Assembly: GCF_902459465.1 (NCBI RefSeq)
Contig: NC_047070.1
Coordinates: forward strand, 4,390,554 to 4,454,553
Direction: 5' to 3'
DNA length: 64,000 nucleotides
Origin: Asterias rubens
Lineage: Eukaryota > Echinodermata > Asteroidea > Forcipulatida > Asteriidae
Shown here: in pieces, positions 42,591 through 52,839 of the stretch
Layout: every line of letters begins with the position of its first letter
Position numbering within the stretch: position 1 is the stretch's first letter
The notes under the pieces: model-generated
The model's input: the letters and a program-made list of their open reading frames with translations, nothing else
Database searches by the model: none
Told to the model about the DNA's origin: nothing
Position numbers and translations under genes: made by a program

Positions 42591-42800
42591 ATTCTGGGGC
42601 TTGCTGCGTCATTGCATTCTGTGACATTCTGGGGCTTGCTGCGTCATTGCATTATGTGACATTCTGGGGCTTGCTGCGTCATTGCATTATGTGACATTCT
42701 GAGGCTTGCTGCGTCATTGCATTATGTGACATGCTGGGGCTTGCTGCGTCATTGCATTCTGTGACATTCTGGGGCTTGCTGCGTAATTCTGCGGCATTCT
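42591..42800. repeat. Minisatellite, 35-bp unit, ~5.7 copies
   Basis: Units start at 42591, 42626, 42661, 42696, 42731 and 42766, each ATTCTGGGGCTTGCTGCGTC followed by ATTGCATTMTGTGAC. The period is exactly 35 bp and copies differ at one to three positions, so the array is young. The last unit is truncated and changed. Confidence 0.92.
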
Positions 42801-43109
42801 GATGTAAAAATTACGGGAGATGACAACGGAAAATTACATGAGCAGACCTAAAACAAAACTCGAACAGAACTCAACGGAAACCGGAACATAAATGGCCCAA
42901 CGGTCTTCACTCCAAGAATCTACTAAGCAGCCAACGCCCACTACCTTGGTACCCGGGGCATACTGGACATTCCAAAGCAATACAGTGTAAATACCTGAAA
43001 CGCAGTGAATAAAAGAAATAAAGGGGAAGGCGGGTGGGACAATACGAGGAATGCCTTAAGGATAATACAATAAAATAAAAACTTATCGACGGAGAAAACA
43101 GTAATCCTC

Positions 43110-43288
43110 TTTTGATCAAGGAAGAAATTTCCATGTGATTTTCAGGATAATCAAACAGCAGCTGAATACCAGTAAAAAGCAATAAATAACATATGGACAT
43201 TTGGTTGGTAATACTATTTTGATCAGGCAAGAAATTTCATGCTAAGCAACATTGTTTGTACTTAGCAGCTCCATGAAATTGGGCCCAG
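43110..43288. mobile_element. MITE family C, left-truncated
   Basis: TTTTGATCAAGGAAGAAATT to TTAGCAGCTCCATGAAATTGGGCCC. Contains the family core GATTTTCAGGATAA and CTGAATACCAGTAA. Confidence 0.65.
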
Positions 43289-43289
43289 A

Positions 43290-43990
43290 AGGGAACAATA
43301 GGAAACAATAAGTGCACCGGTTATTTGTGTATGTGATTAATATTTTGTATCAGAGTGAACAAAAGAGGTTTTTGTGAAGGCCGTTACCTGTCATCAAACG
43401 ACCATCTACTGATTAATATTGCCAAGTTATTAGTTGTTCACATTACCATGGTGATGAAAGAAAACAACATTGAAGAGAACAAAAATTAATCACACTTAAC
43501 ATTTTACAAGTCAACTGTGAATGGAGAATTTAATAATTCATGCAAAGGGTTGCCATGGACCGGAACAATGCGTTCCAATGTTATGTCGACTATCTAGTGT
43601 AGTTCTATTTTGATGAAATATTTTTTCTTGAAATTGCACCAAAACAAGCACGCATGGATGATCGTGTTAATGGGCTCTCCGCATAAAATATAAATTTCCA
43701 CACACATTTGTTTTCTTTCAAAACAAAATTCCGGATTTTTTTTTCATAAACGATTCCATGAAATAATCCACTATTCAACGACAACTTATAGATAAAAGGA
43801 CGTCAGATGAACGTAAATAAACATTAAAAACTATGGGTAACTTTTGAAACTTTAACCACGAATTCTACTAATTTAGTGCAAGAGTCTCATAAATTGTTTT
43901 GTTCTGTTTTCATCACTGTCTAAAAACCATCGCATTTTCATTTCAATTATTCAAGTGACTGCGTATAAGTTCAGTCTTGTTTTCACAAGC
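43290..43990. other. No recognised feature
   Basis: AT-rich, no family repeat or coding stretch seen. Confidence 0.4.
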
Positions 43991-43993
43991 TCT

Positions 43994-44392
43994 TAAAGGA
44001 ACACGTTGCCTTGGATCGGTCAAGTTGGTCTTTGAAAAGCTTTTGCAACCGTTTGTTATAAAATGCAAATGGGTAGAAAGATGTTGTAAAGTAGAATACA
44101 ATGATCCACACAAACATGCCTCTAAATTGCACGGGTTTCCCTTTACCTCGTCGACTACCACGGTCGGCCATTTATGGGAGTCAAATATTATTTGACTTCC
44201 ATAATGGTCGACCGTGTCATTCTGCACACCAGTATATAAAAGGAAAACCAGGCAATTTTGAGGCAAATTTGTGTGGATAAGTGTATTTTACTTTTTAGAC
44301 ATCGTTCCAACCATATGCATTTTTATAAAAACCGGTTACAAACGATTTTTGAAGACCAACTCGACCGATCCGAGGCAACGTGTTCCTTTAAA
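43994..44392 (+). mobile_element. MITE family B, full copy
   Basis: TTAAAGGAACACGTTGCCTTGG to CGAGGCAACGTGTTCCTTTAA; central hairpin GGTCGGCCATTTATGGGAGT / ACTTCCATAATGGTCGACC. More diverged between arms than the copy at 32958. Confidence 0.85.
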
Positions 44393-44559
44393 CATCATTG
44401 GTCGTCACTTTCCTATAACTGAAATTATTCGACGCCATTATAATCTTTATTATATAGGTTTTTTCGGTCAATTTCGGCAAATGATCAGCCAAGTTGAAGC
44501 AATACTATATATTTTTTTTAAATAAAAATAAAGCCACGCGGGGAAACCTAAACAATTCA

Positions 44560-45240
44560 ATGTGAATCAATAAATAGATACAAAATGGATAAATAAATAG
44601 ATAAAAGCGAATAAATAAACAGGGACAACAAATTAATAATAAATGAACGAACGAATAAATAAACTAACGAATAATTTTTTTTTTTTATATATGTAAAAAA
44701 AAACAGTTTGACAAGCTAAGTTAAATAAAATTAAAACATAATAAACAGATGAACACATTAAGGATGTTAAAGGCATAAATACGGTTCACTTATTCTATAT
44801 CACAGTCCTAGACAAAACCTACTAAAAACGTAAGCAGGGGAACTTATCCACAGAATGACAAGTTGGGGAGGGTGGGTGGAGTTTCAGCCTTATCAATGAT
44901 TTACCACGTTCTTGATGCAGGCTCAGGCTTGGACTGACAGGTTGTTTAAGTTCTTCATTATTGCTGTGGTTATTTATGAAGCTGGAGGACTAACGCACTT
45001 ATATCGATTGCAAATGTTTAATACATCTACTCAAAATTAAAACTCAAACAAACTTTGGACAGCACTGGGTTAACTGTGAAAATAACCGGACTTGTAGTGA
45101 CCAAAACCTACTCGGGATACAACTAGGATCGTATCAACACTGTTTAAACTAGGAGCACTTTGAAGTTGAATCTACTCGGGGTACAACTAGGATTGTATCA
45201 ACACTGTTTAAACCAGGAGCACTTTGACTTTCAACCGTGT
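44560..45240. repeat. AT-rich low-complexity tract and a ~68-bp direct duplication
   Basis: 44560-44680 is a degenerate AATAAATAGA/AATAAACGAA tract. At 45106-45235 the segment CTACTCGGGATACAACTAGG...CAGGAGCACTTTGA occurs twice in tandem, about 68 bp apart. No gene seen. Confidence 0.65.
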
Positions 45241-45379
45241 GGATCAGCAGTTTGAGACAAAAGACCCACTGCGTGTAGTGCATCTTTACATTTAAGGTGT
45301 GGCTGTGTATGTTCAGATTGTCATCGTGGTGCAAAGGTTATGTGAACAAGAGCTCTAAAGGATACCTCATTTTACTATT

Positions 45380-46755
45380 CAATAGAGGAAATCAACGCTG
45401 TGTTTTGCCGAGATTGGTTCTTCGGATCGCTTTTAAGTCACGGCAAATAGTTAAGTATTCATATCCGAGCATAACGATCGAAACTTTGGTTCGTTAGATA
45501 ACGACGGTTCTTTTTTTAGAACCAACACTAATTGACATTCACGTGTTTACCGCAAAACCTTCTTATTCTTATATAGGACCGTAGCAACTTATCAAAAATG
45601 TTTTTCGTGTACATCCTGGTCGTCAGTTCAACCGGGCCGCTTGTATCGATGACGGGGTCATCTGTTCTACCGCCTTGCCCGTCGTTCTGGGAGTCTTTCG
45701 GGGACGCCTGTTTCCTATTCATGCGGCCAGCTACTTGGGCGGACGCCCGGGCGGCCTGCCTCAACCTGGACAGTGAGATGGTGGTTCCATACTCGGCCCA
45801 AGAAAACAATTTCGTGGCAGAGATGGCAAGGGTTCGAACCATCGACTACACTTGGATTGCCTGCAGTTACAAGCAAACCGGCAAGCGATGGGAGTGCGAG
45901 GGTGAGGCGAACGAAGTGGGAGCATTTTCTAATTGGGATCCCAATTGGAACCAAGCAGGTCTTTCTGGGTACGTGTGGGGAAAGGTTCAAGAGGACTGGT
46001 TTGGTAAATGGTATAACAGAACCTGTAATAACTTGTTCCCAACTGTTTGTGTAAAACGCCCGCAAGTTATTCCCTCTACCACTGAAGGCACCGCCAGTAC
46101 GAATGTTGACGGTCGGCCCGTCACCGGTGGTCGGCCGTGCCGCCCAAGACCGCGGTATCTCCGGTTCGCCATGACGGAAAACCCGCTGCCTCTCAACTCA
46201 TGCCTCGTTGATCACGTCATCAATGAGTTCGTCATCACAAGCATCCCTAGCTGTGCTTTCGCCTGCATCAGGGAGCCTCGATGCCGCTCCATTAACATCA
46301 AAATCACCGAGGAAGGAGGACAGAAAGTTTGTCAGCTCAACGACTCGACCGACCCGGCTAAGATTCAACAGACAGATTCTGTGTGTCTTCATTATACAAT
46401 GTTCAGTGAGTAGGTGCTTAGTTTGTCCATCAGCAAGCACTCTATAACCTTCTTAATAGTCAGTTGACCCGGATCGGGTCACGTGGGTTCTGACCAACTT
46501 TGAATCAGAGTGATCCGGAATCTTTAACGTCAGAATAAGCAATGGGTAAAAATGGGTCAACATGATGCTGAATCCGAGTTGAAATCCAATTTGTAATCCT
46601 ATTTCAGGTTAACCTGACCCGGAAATAGCTCTTGGTGACCTTAATGGAGTCGGGATCCAGCTCAATTCAGATCCGGGGGCTTTTAGAGTGTAGACAATTC
46701 AGCTGAAGTTGAGTAGCAACGTCACGATTCGTTAAATTCTTAATAAGAAGGCCAT
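45380..46755. repeat. Right arm of the lectin B inverted duplication
   Basis: Reverse complement of about 24720-26400. It lacks the family T element at 25004-25218, so it approximates the empty site. The 3' flank holds GATCC/GGATC-rich sequence shared with the left arm. Confidence 0.8.
45598..46413 (+). CDS. Lectin B': secreted C-type lectin + PAN/apple-like protein, 271 aa
   Basis: Intronless, co-linear with lectin B without indels. Signal peptide (MFFVYILVVSSTGPLV), then a C-type lectin-like domain at about 27-151 (CPSFWESFGDACFLF to NLFPTVCVKRP), a Pro/Thr/Gly linker and a PAN/apple-like domain at about 200-265 (CAFACIREPRCRSINIK, KVCQLNDST). Cys123 of lectin B (PGLCGYVWG) is Ser here (AGLSGYVWG), leaving a different cysteine count; NQP is NQA. 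Signal peptide and lectin-loop residues differ most, and the linker and PAN domain are nearly identical. A TATATAG at 45570 lies only 28 bp before the ATG. Probably secreted; ligand unknown. Confidence 0.85.
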   Translation: MFFVYILVVSSTGPLVSMTGSSVLPPCPSFWESFGDACFLFMRPATWADARAACLNLDSEMVVPYSAQENNFVAEMARVRTIDYTWIACSYKQTGKRWECEGEANEVGAFSNWDPNWNQAGLSGYVWGKVQEDWFGKWYNRTCNNLFPTVCVKRPQVIPSTTEGTASTNVDGRPVTGGRPCRPRPRYLRFAMTENPLPLNSCLVDHVINEFVITSIPSCAFACIREPRCRSINIKITEEGGQKVCQLNDSTDPAKIQQTDSVCLHYTMFSE

Positions 46756-46769
46756 TTTAAACTGAAGTG

Positions 46770-47545
46770 AACTGAACTGTGAAACATACCCGCAGTGTTT
46801 ATCTCAGTAGTTTGCGCTGCGACAGAGATGTCATCAACTGGTTTGTGTACTGTTTCATCACCATGGCAATGTCATGTAAAATATTCAGACAAGTGATTTC
46901 GCATTAGGTAGTCCTAATTCCAGAAGCTTTTAAACTATTGCCATCACTTATTTATACATGCTACTCGATGCTCTTATAATCTCTGTATAGGCTTTCTCTG
47001 TCAATTTCGGCAATTAATGGGCAGCCAATTTTAACAATACGCTATTCTATTTTGCGGGGAAAAAACGAATGAAAAGGGTTATTCTATTTAGTTTTAAGAC
47101 CAGTCAAAAGTGTATGTTTTCTCCTTGGTCAATCTCGGCAAATACAGCCAATTTAACAACAGCGCAATTTTTCTATTTCGTGCGAAAAAGGGTCATTCGA
47201 TTTCGAATGCCGCTGAAAAGTGACGACTTCGTCTTATGAGTAGTCAAAATGTATTGTTGCGTCATTCGAGTTAACAACCCTATAATAATTATTGATTCAA
47301 CATAGCAGCTTTCCAATTCGCAGAAGCCTTTGGGGCGTGTGTTTCATTCAATTGAATTTGTTGGCAAGTATTTCTGTATTTTGTTGTGCAATATAAATCC
47401 TCAAGCTGAAAGTTACTAAACTGCAAACACTGGGGTTTTAACACTGACACCGTGTTCACATTATAGAAACCGAAGAGAGAATCAAATTAACACCATAGGG
47501 TGTTAAAATAACACCAACGTAATTGCTTTTTGCAGAAATGGATGT
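46770..47545. other. No recognised feature
   Basis: AT-rich; includes two related stretches, TCTGTCAATTTCGGCAATTA (46997) and GGTCAATCTCGGCAAATACA (47136), suggesting an old direct repeat. TTCGGTCAATTTCGGCAAAT also occurs at 44463. No gene. Confidence 0.4.
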
Positions 47546-47551
47546 TATTTT

Positions 47552-47885
47552 AAAGGCACTGGACAATATTGGTAGTTACTAAAAAGAAATTGTTGGCATG
47601 AAAACTTTCTTGGTAACAAGCAATCATGCTATTTTTGAGAAACGGCTCCCTCTGGAGTAACGTAGTTTTCGAGAAAGAAGTAATTTTCCTATAATATTTG
47701 ATTTCGATTTTTAGGTCGCGAAATCAAGCATCTGAAAGCACACGACTTCTTGTGACAGGGTGTCTTTTAACTTTATTATTATCTCGCAACTTCGACAATC
47801 AATTGAGTTCAAATTTTCACAGGTTTGTTATTCTGTGCGTAAATGTTGAGATACACCAAGTGAGAAGATTGGTCTGTGACAATCA
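47552..47885 (-). mobile_element. MITE family A, one end missing
   Basis: TTTAAAGGCACTGGACAA to GGTCTGTGACAATCA; the last terminal segment is absent. The central hairpin is shortened. Confidence 0.75.
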
Positions 47886-47925
47886 CACACCTCTCCTGAG
47901 CTTGTTGCGAAACAGCACGTTTAAC

Positions 47926-48104
47926 AATAAGCCACTTCGGAGTTCCAGCTGCGCATGTCTGTTACTGCTGACAACGGACTTTGTCTATCTCCCGTGACCT
48001 TTTGACAATACCAGCGGGTCTTGTCAAAAGGTTACGGGAGATAGACAAAGTCCGTTGTCAGCAGTAACAGACATGCGCCACTGACATTCCGAAGTGGCTT
48101 ATTA
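47926..48104. mobile_element. Near-perfect long hairpin, ~80-bp arms
   Basis: AATAAGCCACTTCGGA at the left, TCCGAAGTGGCTTATT at the right. The inner arms GTCTGTTACTGCTGACAACG and CGTTGTCAGCAGTAACAGAC are exact inverses, and the loop is about 12 bp (TACCAGCGGGTC). Near identity of the arms suggests a recent foldback MITE. It matches none of the other families. Confidence 0.85.
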
Positions 48105-48155
48105 AATCATTGTAGCCAATGAAATCATTGGACATGTAAGACCAATGCCTGCATA

Positions 48156-48408
48156 GGGCGCGTTCGTTTAGCTTTCCTGGGTCTACCCCGCGGTGCTCAC
48201 TTGGGTGAGCCCCTGACAAGAGCTAAACGAACGACCACTCACCGCTCTCGTAGTGACGTCGTGAACCTGGGCCAGCCCCCCAAGTGACCCACTCCACAAG
48301 CAGGGCACTGGGGGCTGACCTGGGTGAGCCCCTGCGATGACGTCAAAGCTATTCGAACGTACCGGGGGCAGACCGGTGTCGACCCAGGGAAGCTAAACGA
48401 CTGCACCC
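48156..48408. mobile_element. MITE family E copy
   Basis: GGGCGCGTTCGTTTAGCTTT at the left, GGGAAGCTAAACGACTGCACCC at the right; same internal GC-rich order as 9679-9922 (CACTCCACAAGCAGGGCACTG). It lies 50 bp from the hairpin at 47926. Confidence 0.8.
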
Positions 48409-48409
48409 T

Positions 48410-50450
48410 TTACCGATTGTCAAACTCACATCAAGTGGAGTACAAACGATAGAGGGCGTCATATCGACTCTCCAGTCAGTCAGAGTTGTACAATTTTCTC
48501 CAGTTTGGAAGGGGTGCACCACACGCTCTCAATAACATGAGCAACCAATGCTAAACGCTTCGTATTTTTTGTTCATGAACAAAAAATTACCACAACAACA
48601 TTCAAAGGTTTATCGGCCTCTTGAAGACAAAACACTATCTGACAGCTAAAACTAAATAAATTGTCTGTTCAATTGTGGTTAGGTTAGTCATTCCTAGCCT
48701 TTGAACTATACGCTCATCCAAAAAAAAAAAAAAAAACATGAAAGATAACACTGGCCATCTTGGAAAATAATAACCCTTTACACATTTCATCAACATAGGG
48801 CGAATTCTACTGGGGAGGTGCACCCAAAATACTGCATGTTGAAAGCCACCAACCAGAGGAGCACACTATTGGACAATATTAAATTAATTATCAAGCAGCT
48901 TATAATGGGTTTACATTTTGCAAAAAGTAGTTGAGTGGCCTGGCGTTTCGACCCATGTAGATTTTGTTTCCCAAGGAAAACACAAGGGCTGAAGCAGGAT
49001 GATTTCAAAAGAGGGCGCTATCAGAAGACGTGTGTACATACTATAGACCTTATCGCAAATACCAATGCGCAAGCGCAGACTGTTGAATGAGGTGCATTGT
49101 GGGATATATATGGATCAAATTTGGATACCAGCTAGACCACAATGCACCCAATTCCAAGCTTTACGTGCGCGCCCCGGTATTTGCGAAAAGATCTATTGTT
49201 ACGTGTATATTTTCAACTGTGTCATTCCCGTCAGATACTACTGAAATATTTACGTAAATAGTTAAAGTATACGTGATAACCTTTTGAGAGTCAGAGAAAC
49301 CGAACTGAAAATCAATCCTCAATTCTTCCTAATCACAAAAATAAATTGAATGATTAATTTGTTGTACTCGGGAATCGACCTATTCCCTTCCGCTACAGAC
49401 GACATGCATCGTCAGGAAGATGAAATAAATAATTTATTCCATACACATTCAATCCAACGGGAGGATCGTAGGTATAATGGTTCTTTCAAGATGGAACAAG
49501 TAGTTATTACTATATATATGATTTATTAAGTTAAGAGGAATATTTCACAAAAGGCAGAAATGTCATTAAGTAGAAGTTGGTTCAGGATAATCCGTTTGAT
49601 CTTTTACATAAAGGACCCGGATGATTAAAGCTATTATATGTCTGAATGCCGCAATCATCTTGGGTAAAAAAAAAAAAAAATTATGAGTGATTGGAAATTA
49701 CTATTGGGCAAATTCATTAGTTCCGATCTGGCGATGGAGCTCAGTTTATGTCTGTTGCTGTATACTCATGCTCAAAATACTTCTGTCCATCAAAAAATAC
49801 TTTTAACAGTAAATACAAGCTTTTCCCCCTCTTTATGAAAAATTATAAATACAGTTCAACATAAAATCCAAATTGAAAACAAACCAACATTCTTGTTGTT
49901 TATTTTGATTGCAATAACAGTATTAAATATAAACGAAGGTGTAAAGGTTTTCGCGTAGCTTTCTGAAATTGTTTCGGGGATTCTCAAATCAGCGGAACGG
50001 GAATGATGATCGAAGCGACCCCGGTAATTCACGCTTAATTATGTTCGTTGTGGAAAACACGCTGCCCACACACACATTCCTCATTCCCGTCAATGAATGG
50101 TGGTCCACAGTGAAACAAAGTGTACAGGTTTTTAAAGGCCTACCAGTGTTTTAATAGTGTTTTCTAAGAAAAAAGCTGGTGTAATTTATTTGGTGTTGCC
50201 CTAATTTCTCCCCTTTTTCGCTCTCCATTTTGCCTAAATGCACCCCAATGTTTCCATGTCCAACCAAAAGCAGACTACGCTCACAACGCTCACACGACGG
50301 CAGGACACCTTTAAAACTGAGTAATAATTTTGAAACAATCTCCGACCTGACATTTACCGCGCGGGGGCTTTATGTCCCAAAGCCTTTCGTACAATCCCTT
50401 TTTGTTCATTGCCATGGAAATAAAAGCTTACATCATTCAAGTAGGTTCAT
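48410..50450. other. No gene; one family H-like palindrome
   Basis: 49043-49196 is a palindromic element, ATAGACCTTATCGCAAATAC facing GTATTTGCGAAAAGATCTAT, with GGTGCATTGTGG / CCACAATGCACC inside. Poly-A runs lie at 48720 and 49668. Otherwise nothing recognised. Confidence 0.55.
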
Positions 50451-50780
50451 AAAGCCATTGGACACTTTCGGTTAACAGTATTGTCCAAAGCCCACACTTC
50501 GTGTATCACAACTTCTATATAAAATAACAAACCTGTGAAAATTTAGGCTCAATCGGTTATCGGAGTCAGGAGAAAATAACGGGAAAACCCACTCTTGTTT
50601 CCGCACGTTTCACCGTGTCATGACATACTGTTTAAAATAAATCTGTAATTCTCGGTATCGAAAATTGATATTGTTTTAATGATTTCTCACAAAGTGAAGC
50701 ATTTCATGGAATAATATTTCAAGAGAAGTCTTTCACCACTATCTTCTGTAAACTGTATCGAAGGTGTCCAATGGCTTTAA
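50451..50780 (+). mobile_element. MITE family A, subfamily A3
   Basis: AAAGCCATTGGACACTTTCG to GGTGTCCAATGGCTTTAA. It keeps the block AAATAACAAACCTGTGAAAAT of family A, but the rest (CCGCACGTTTCACCGTGTCATG) is its own. The second copy, inverted, is at 61137-61492. Confidence 0.75.
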
Positions 50781-51043
50781 AGGGAAGGTATACGTTTGAT
50801 AATCACTTTGTATAATCATGGTAATAAAAACATTTGGGTTAGAAAGCAAGAATCATTTTCGATTGTATAAAGTCTTTAGAAATATTTCCCTTTGAATTCT
50901 ATAAAAAGGGATCGGTTTGTTATGACCCTAAATTTGCATCTGAGAAGCGTGACGGCTTCTTTGTACAGGATGTAGTATGAGTGAAAAATATTTTAGTCCG
51001 CTCAAAAACAAATACACCCCTTTGATGGGACCTAATTCCCTCT

Positions 51044-51396
51044 TTAAAGGGTGTATGTAATTTTTGTAAGACAAAAAACACAATGTCCACATATTTTGAC
51101 TAAACTTGTTTTAACACAGTTTGAAGATGATGATAGTAGAAAGCTTCTCTGATAACTATTACGTGTTGAGGTGCTGTAGTTTGGGAGAAATGAGTAAAAC
51201 AATGTCATGAAAATAATTATTTTAAGCATGTACAAACGTATTTTCATGACATTGTTTTACTCGTTTCTCAAAAACTACAGCACCTCAGTAAGTAATATTT
51301 GAAGGGACGCTTTCCACTATCATTAGCTTCAAACCCTGTAAATTTAATGTAAATCTATGGACATTTAAACAAAAAAAGGACAAAAATCCTTTAAAT
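51044..51396. mobile_element. MITE family D, short palindromic copy (~350 bp)
   Basis: TTAAAGGGTGTATGTAATTT to AAAAATCCTTTAAA. The arms pair through AATGTCATGAAAATAATTATTT / CGTATTTTCATGACATTG and GTGCTGTAGTTT / AAACTACAGCAC. An internally deleted form of the 2.7-kb foldback at 33429-36143. Confidence 0.8.
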
Positions 51397-51510
51397 GTAT
51401 GGTCAGTCCAGTCTAGGACATCAGGGACTATGAGCCTTTCATCATGGCACTGCTCGTTCAACTCTTTGGAGAAAACAGTGAATTAGTGTTTCCATATTTT
51501 ACATAAATAC

Positions 51511-51777
51511 ACATGACGCTATTGGTAATTGTCTAAAAACCAGTCTTCTCACTTGGTGTATTTCAACATATTCTTATTGCATTGCTTATCTAAACGACTT
51601 CATCTGAAGTATTTAATTATGTGAGGGAGAAATTACTTCTTTCTCAAAAACTACATTACTTCAGAGGGAGCCATTTCTCGCAATGTTTTACAGTATCAAC
51701 AGCTCTCTATTGCTCGTTACCAAGTAAGTTTTTATGCTAACAGTTATATTGAGTAGTCGTCCATCAGTGCCTTTAAA
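51511..51777 (+). mobile_element. MITE family A, subfamily A2, internally deleted
   Basis: CGCTATTGGTAATTGTCTAA to CATCAGTGCCTTTAAA. Directly joined to the next MITE-A in opposite orientation through TTTAAAGG. Confidence 0.65.
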
Positions 51778-52163
51778 GGCAGTGGACACTATTGGTAATT
51801 ACTCACTCAAAATACTTATCAGCATAAAACCTCATTTGGTAACGAGTAATGGGGAGAGGTTGATAGTTTAAAACATTGAGAGAAACGGCTCCATCTGAAG
51901 TGACGTGGTTTTCGAGAAAGAAGTATTTTTCCACGAATTTGATTTCGAGACCTCAAGTTTAGAATTTGAGGTCTCCAAATCGAGCATCTGAAAGCACACG
52001 ACTTCGTGTGACAATGGTGTTTTTTCTTTCATAGTTATCTCGCAACTCCGACGACCAATCAAGCTCAAATTTTCACAGGTTTGTTATTTTATGCATATGT
52101 TGAGACACACCAAGTAAGAAGACTGGTCTTTGACAATTGCCAATAGTGTCCACTGTCTTTAAG
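51775..52163 (-). mobile_element. MITE family A copy
   Basis: TTTAAAGGCAGTGGACAC to GTGTCCACTGTCTTTAA, intact hairpin GATTTCGAGACCTCAAG / AATTTGAGGTCTCCAAATC. Confidence 0.85.
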
Positions 52164-52704
52164 GGTTTCACAAACTAAAAACTCGACACAAAATCGACAC
52201 AAACACATTAGCGATTTTACAATATTCACAAATATCAATTTTATTTGATGGTGTCTTTATTTTACGAATAACCATTTGTGATTGGTGATTGTGTACGTTT
52301 TCGTTTATATAAAACAAGAATTGATGTTCATCTATTCTCTCACTCATTTAATCTCTGGACGATACAGCTGTTGGCCTCCCGTAAATAACAGTCGCTTCAA
52401 ATCTGATTATTAAAAATAACTATGAGCGAAAGTGTTTAATTTAAAATTAAATAATAATACAAAATAAGATATGGGACGCAGACGCGCTTTATTTTCCGTA
52501 TTTCCACGAGCGCGCGTGTGATAACGAATTTATCTCATATATTTTAATTCTATATCTATGGATTTATCTTCAAGCAAACTTGGCGCGTCACATAGAACAC
52601 ACAAGACGCATGGTAGTGATATTAGCCGTGCAATATGGGTTTTTATCACCACTCCATTCTGCCAATCTGATTTGAGGATTAGCGCGTACTTGAAGATAAT
52701 CTTA

Positions 52705-52835
52705 GGCCGTGTCCGAATTGGCGACTTCGGCTACAGCTACGGCTAGGGCGCGCGCGTCTGCTATTCTTCAACACTGATGACAGACGCGCTGATCTAGCCG
52801 TAGCTGTAGCCAAAGTCGCCAATTCGGACACGGCC
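52705..52835. mobile_element. MITE family F, near-perfect palindrome
   Basis: GGCCGTGTCCGAATTGGCGA to GTCGCCAATTCGGACACGGCC; inner arms GGCTACAGCTACGGCTAG / CTAGCCGTAGCTGTAGCC. Confidence 0.85.
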
Positions 52836-52839
52836 ACAC

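Noticed and set aside
42591..42800. CRISPR-like array
   Set aside because: Contiguous 35-bp tandem repeats without unique spacers, in an animal genome.
45715..46440. Antisense ORFs of 69-148 residues opposite the lectin genes (also at 22345-22673 and 25291-26128)
   Set aside because: Shadows of GC-rich coding sequence; they are not conserved as proteins apart from following the sense strand.
8406..52068. Recurrent 60-78-residue ORFs of the type SSIGxRSCEI...FLTMFYTIN at many sites on both strands
   Set aside because: They are translations of MITE family A. Most begin at TTG, not ATG, several are broken, and the open frame follows from the shared sequence, with no sign of a conserved protein.
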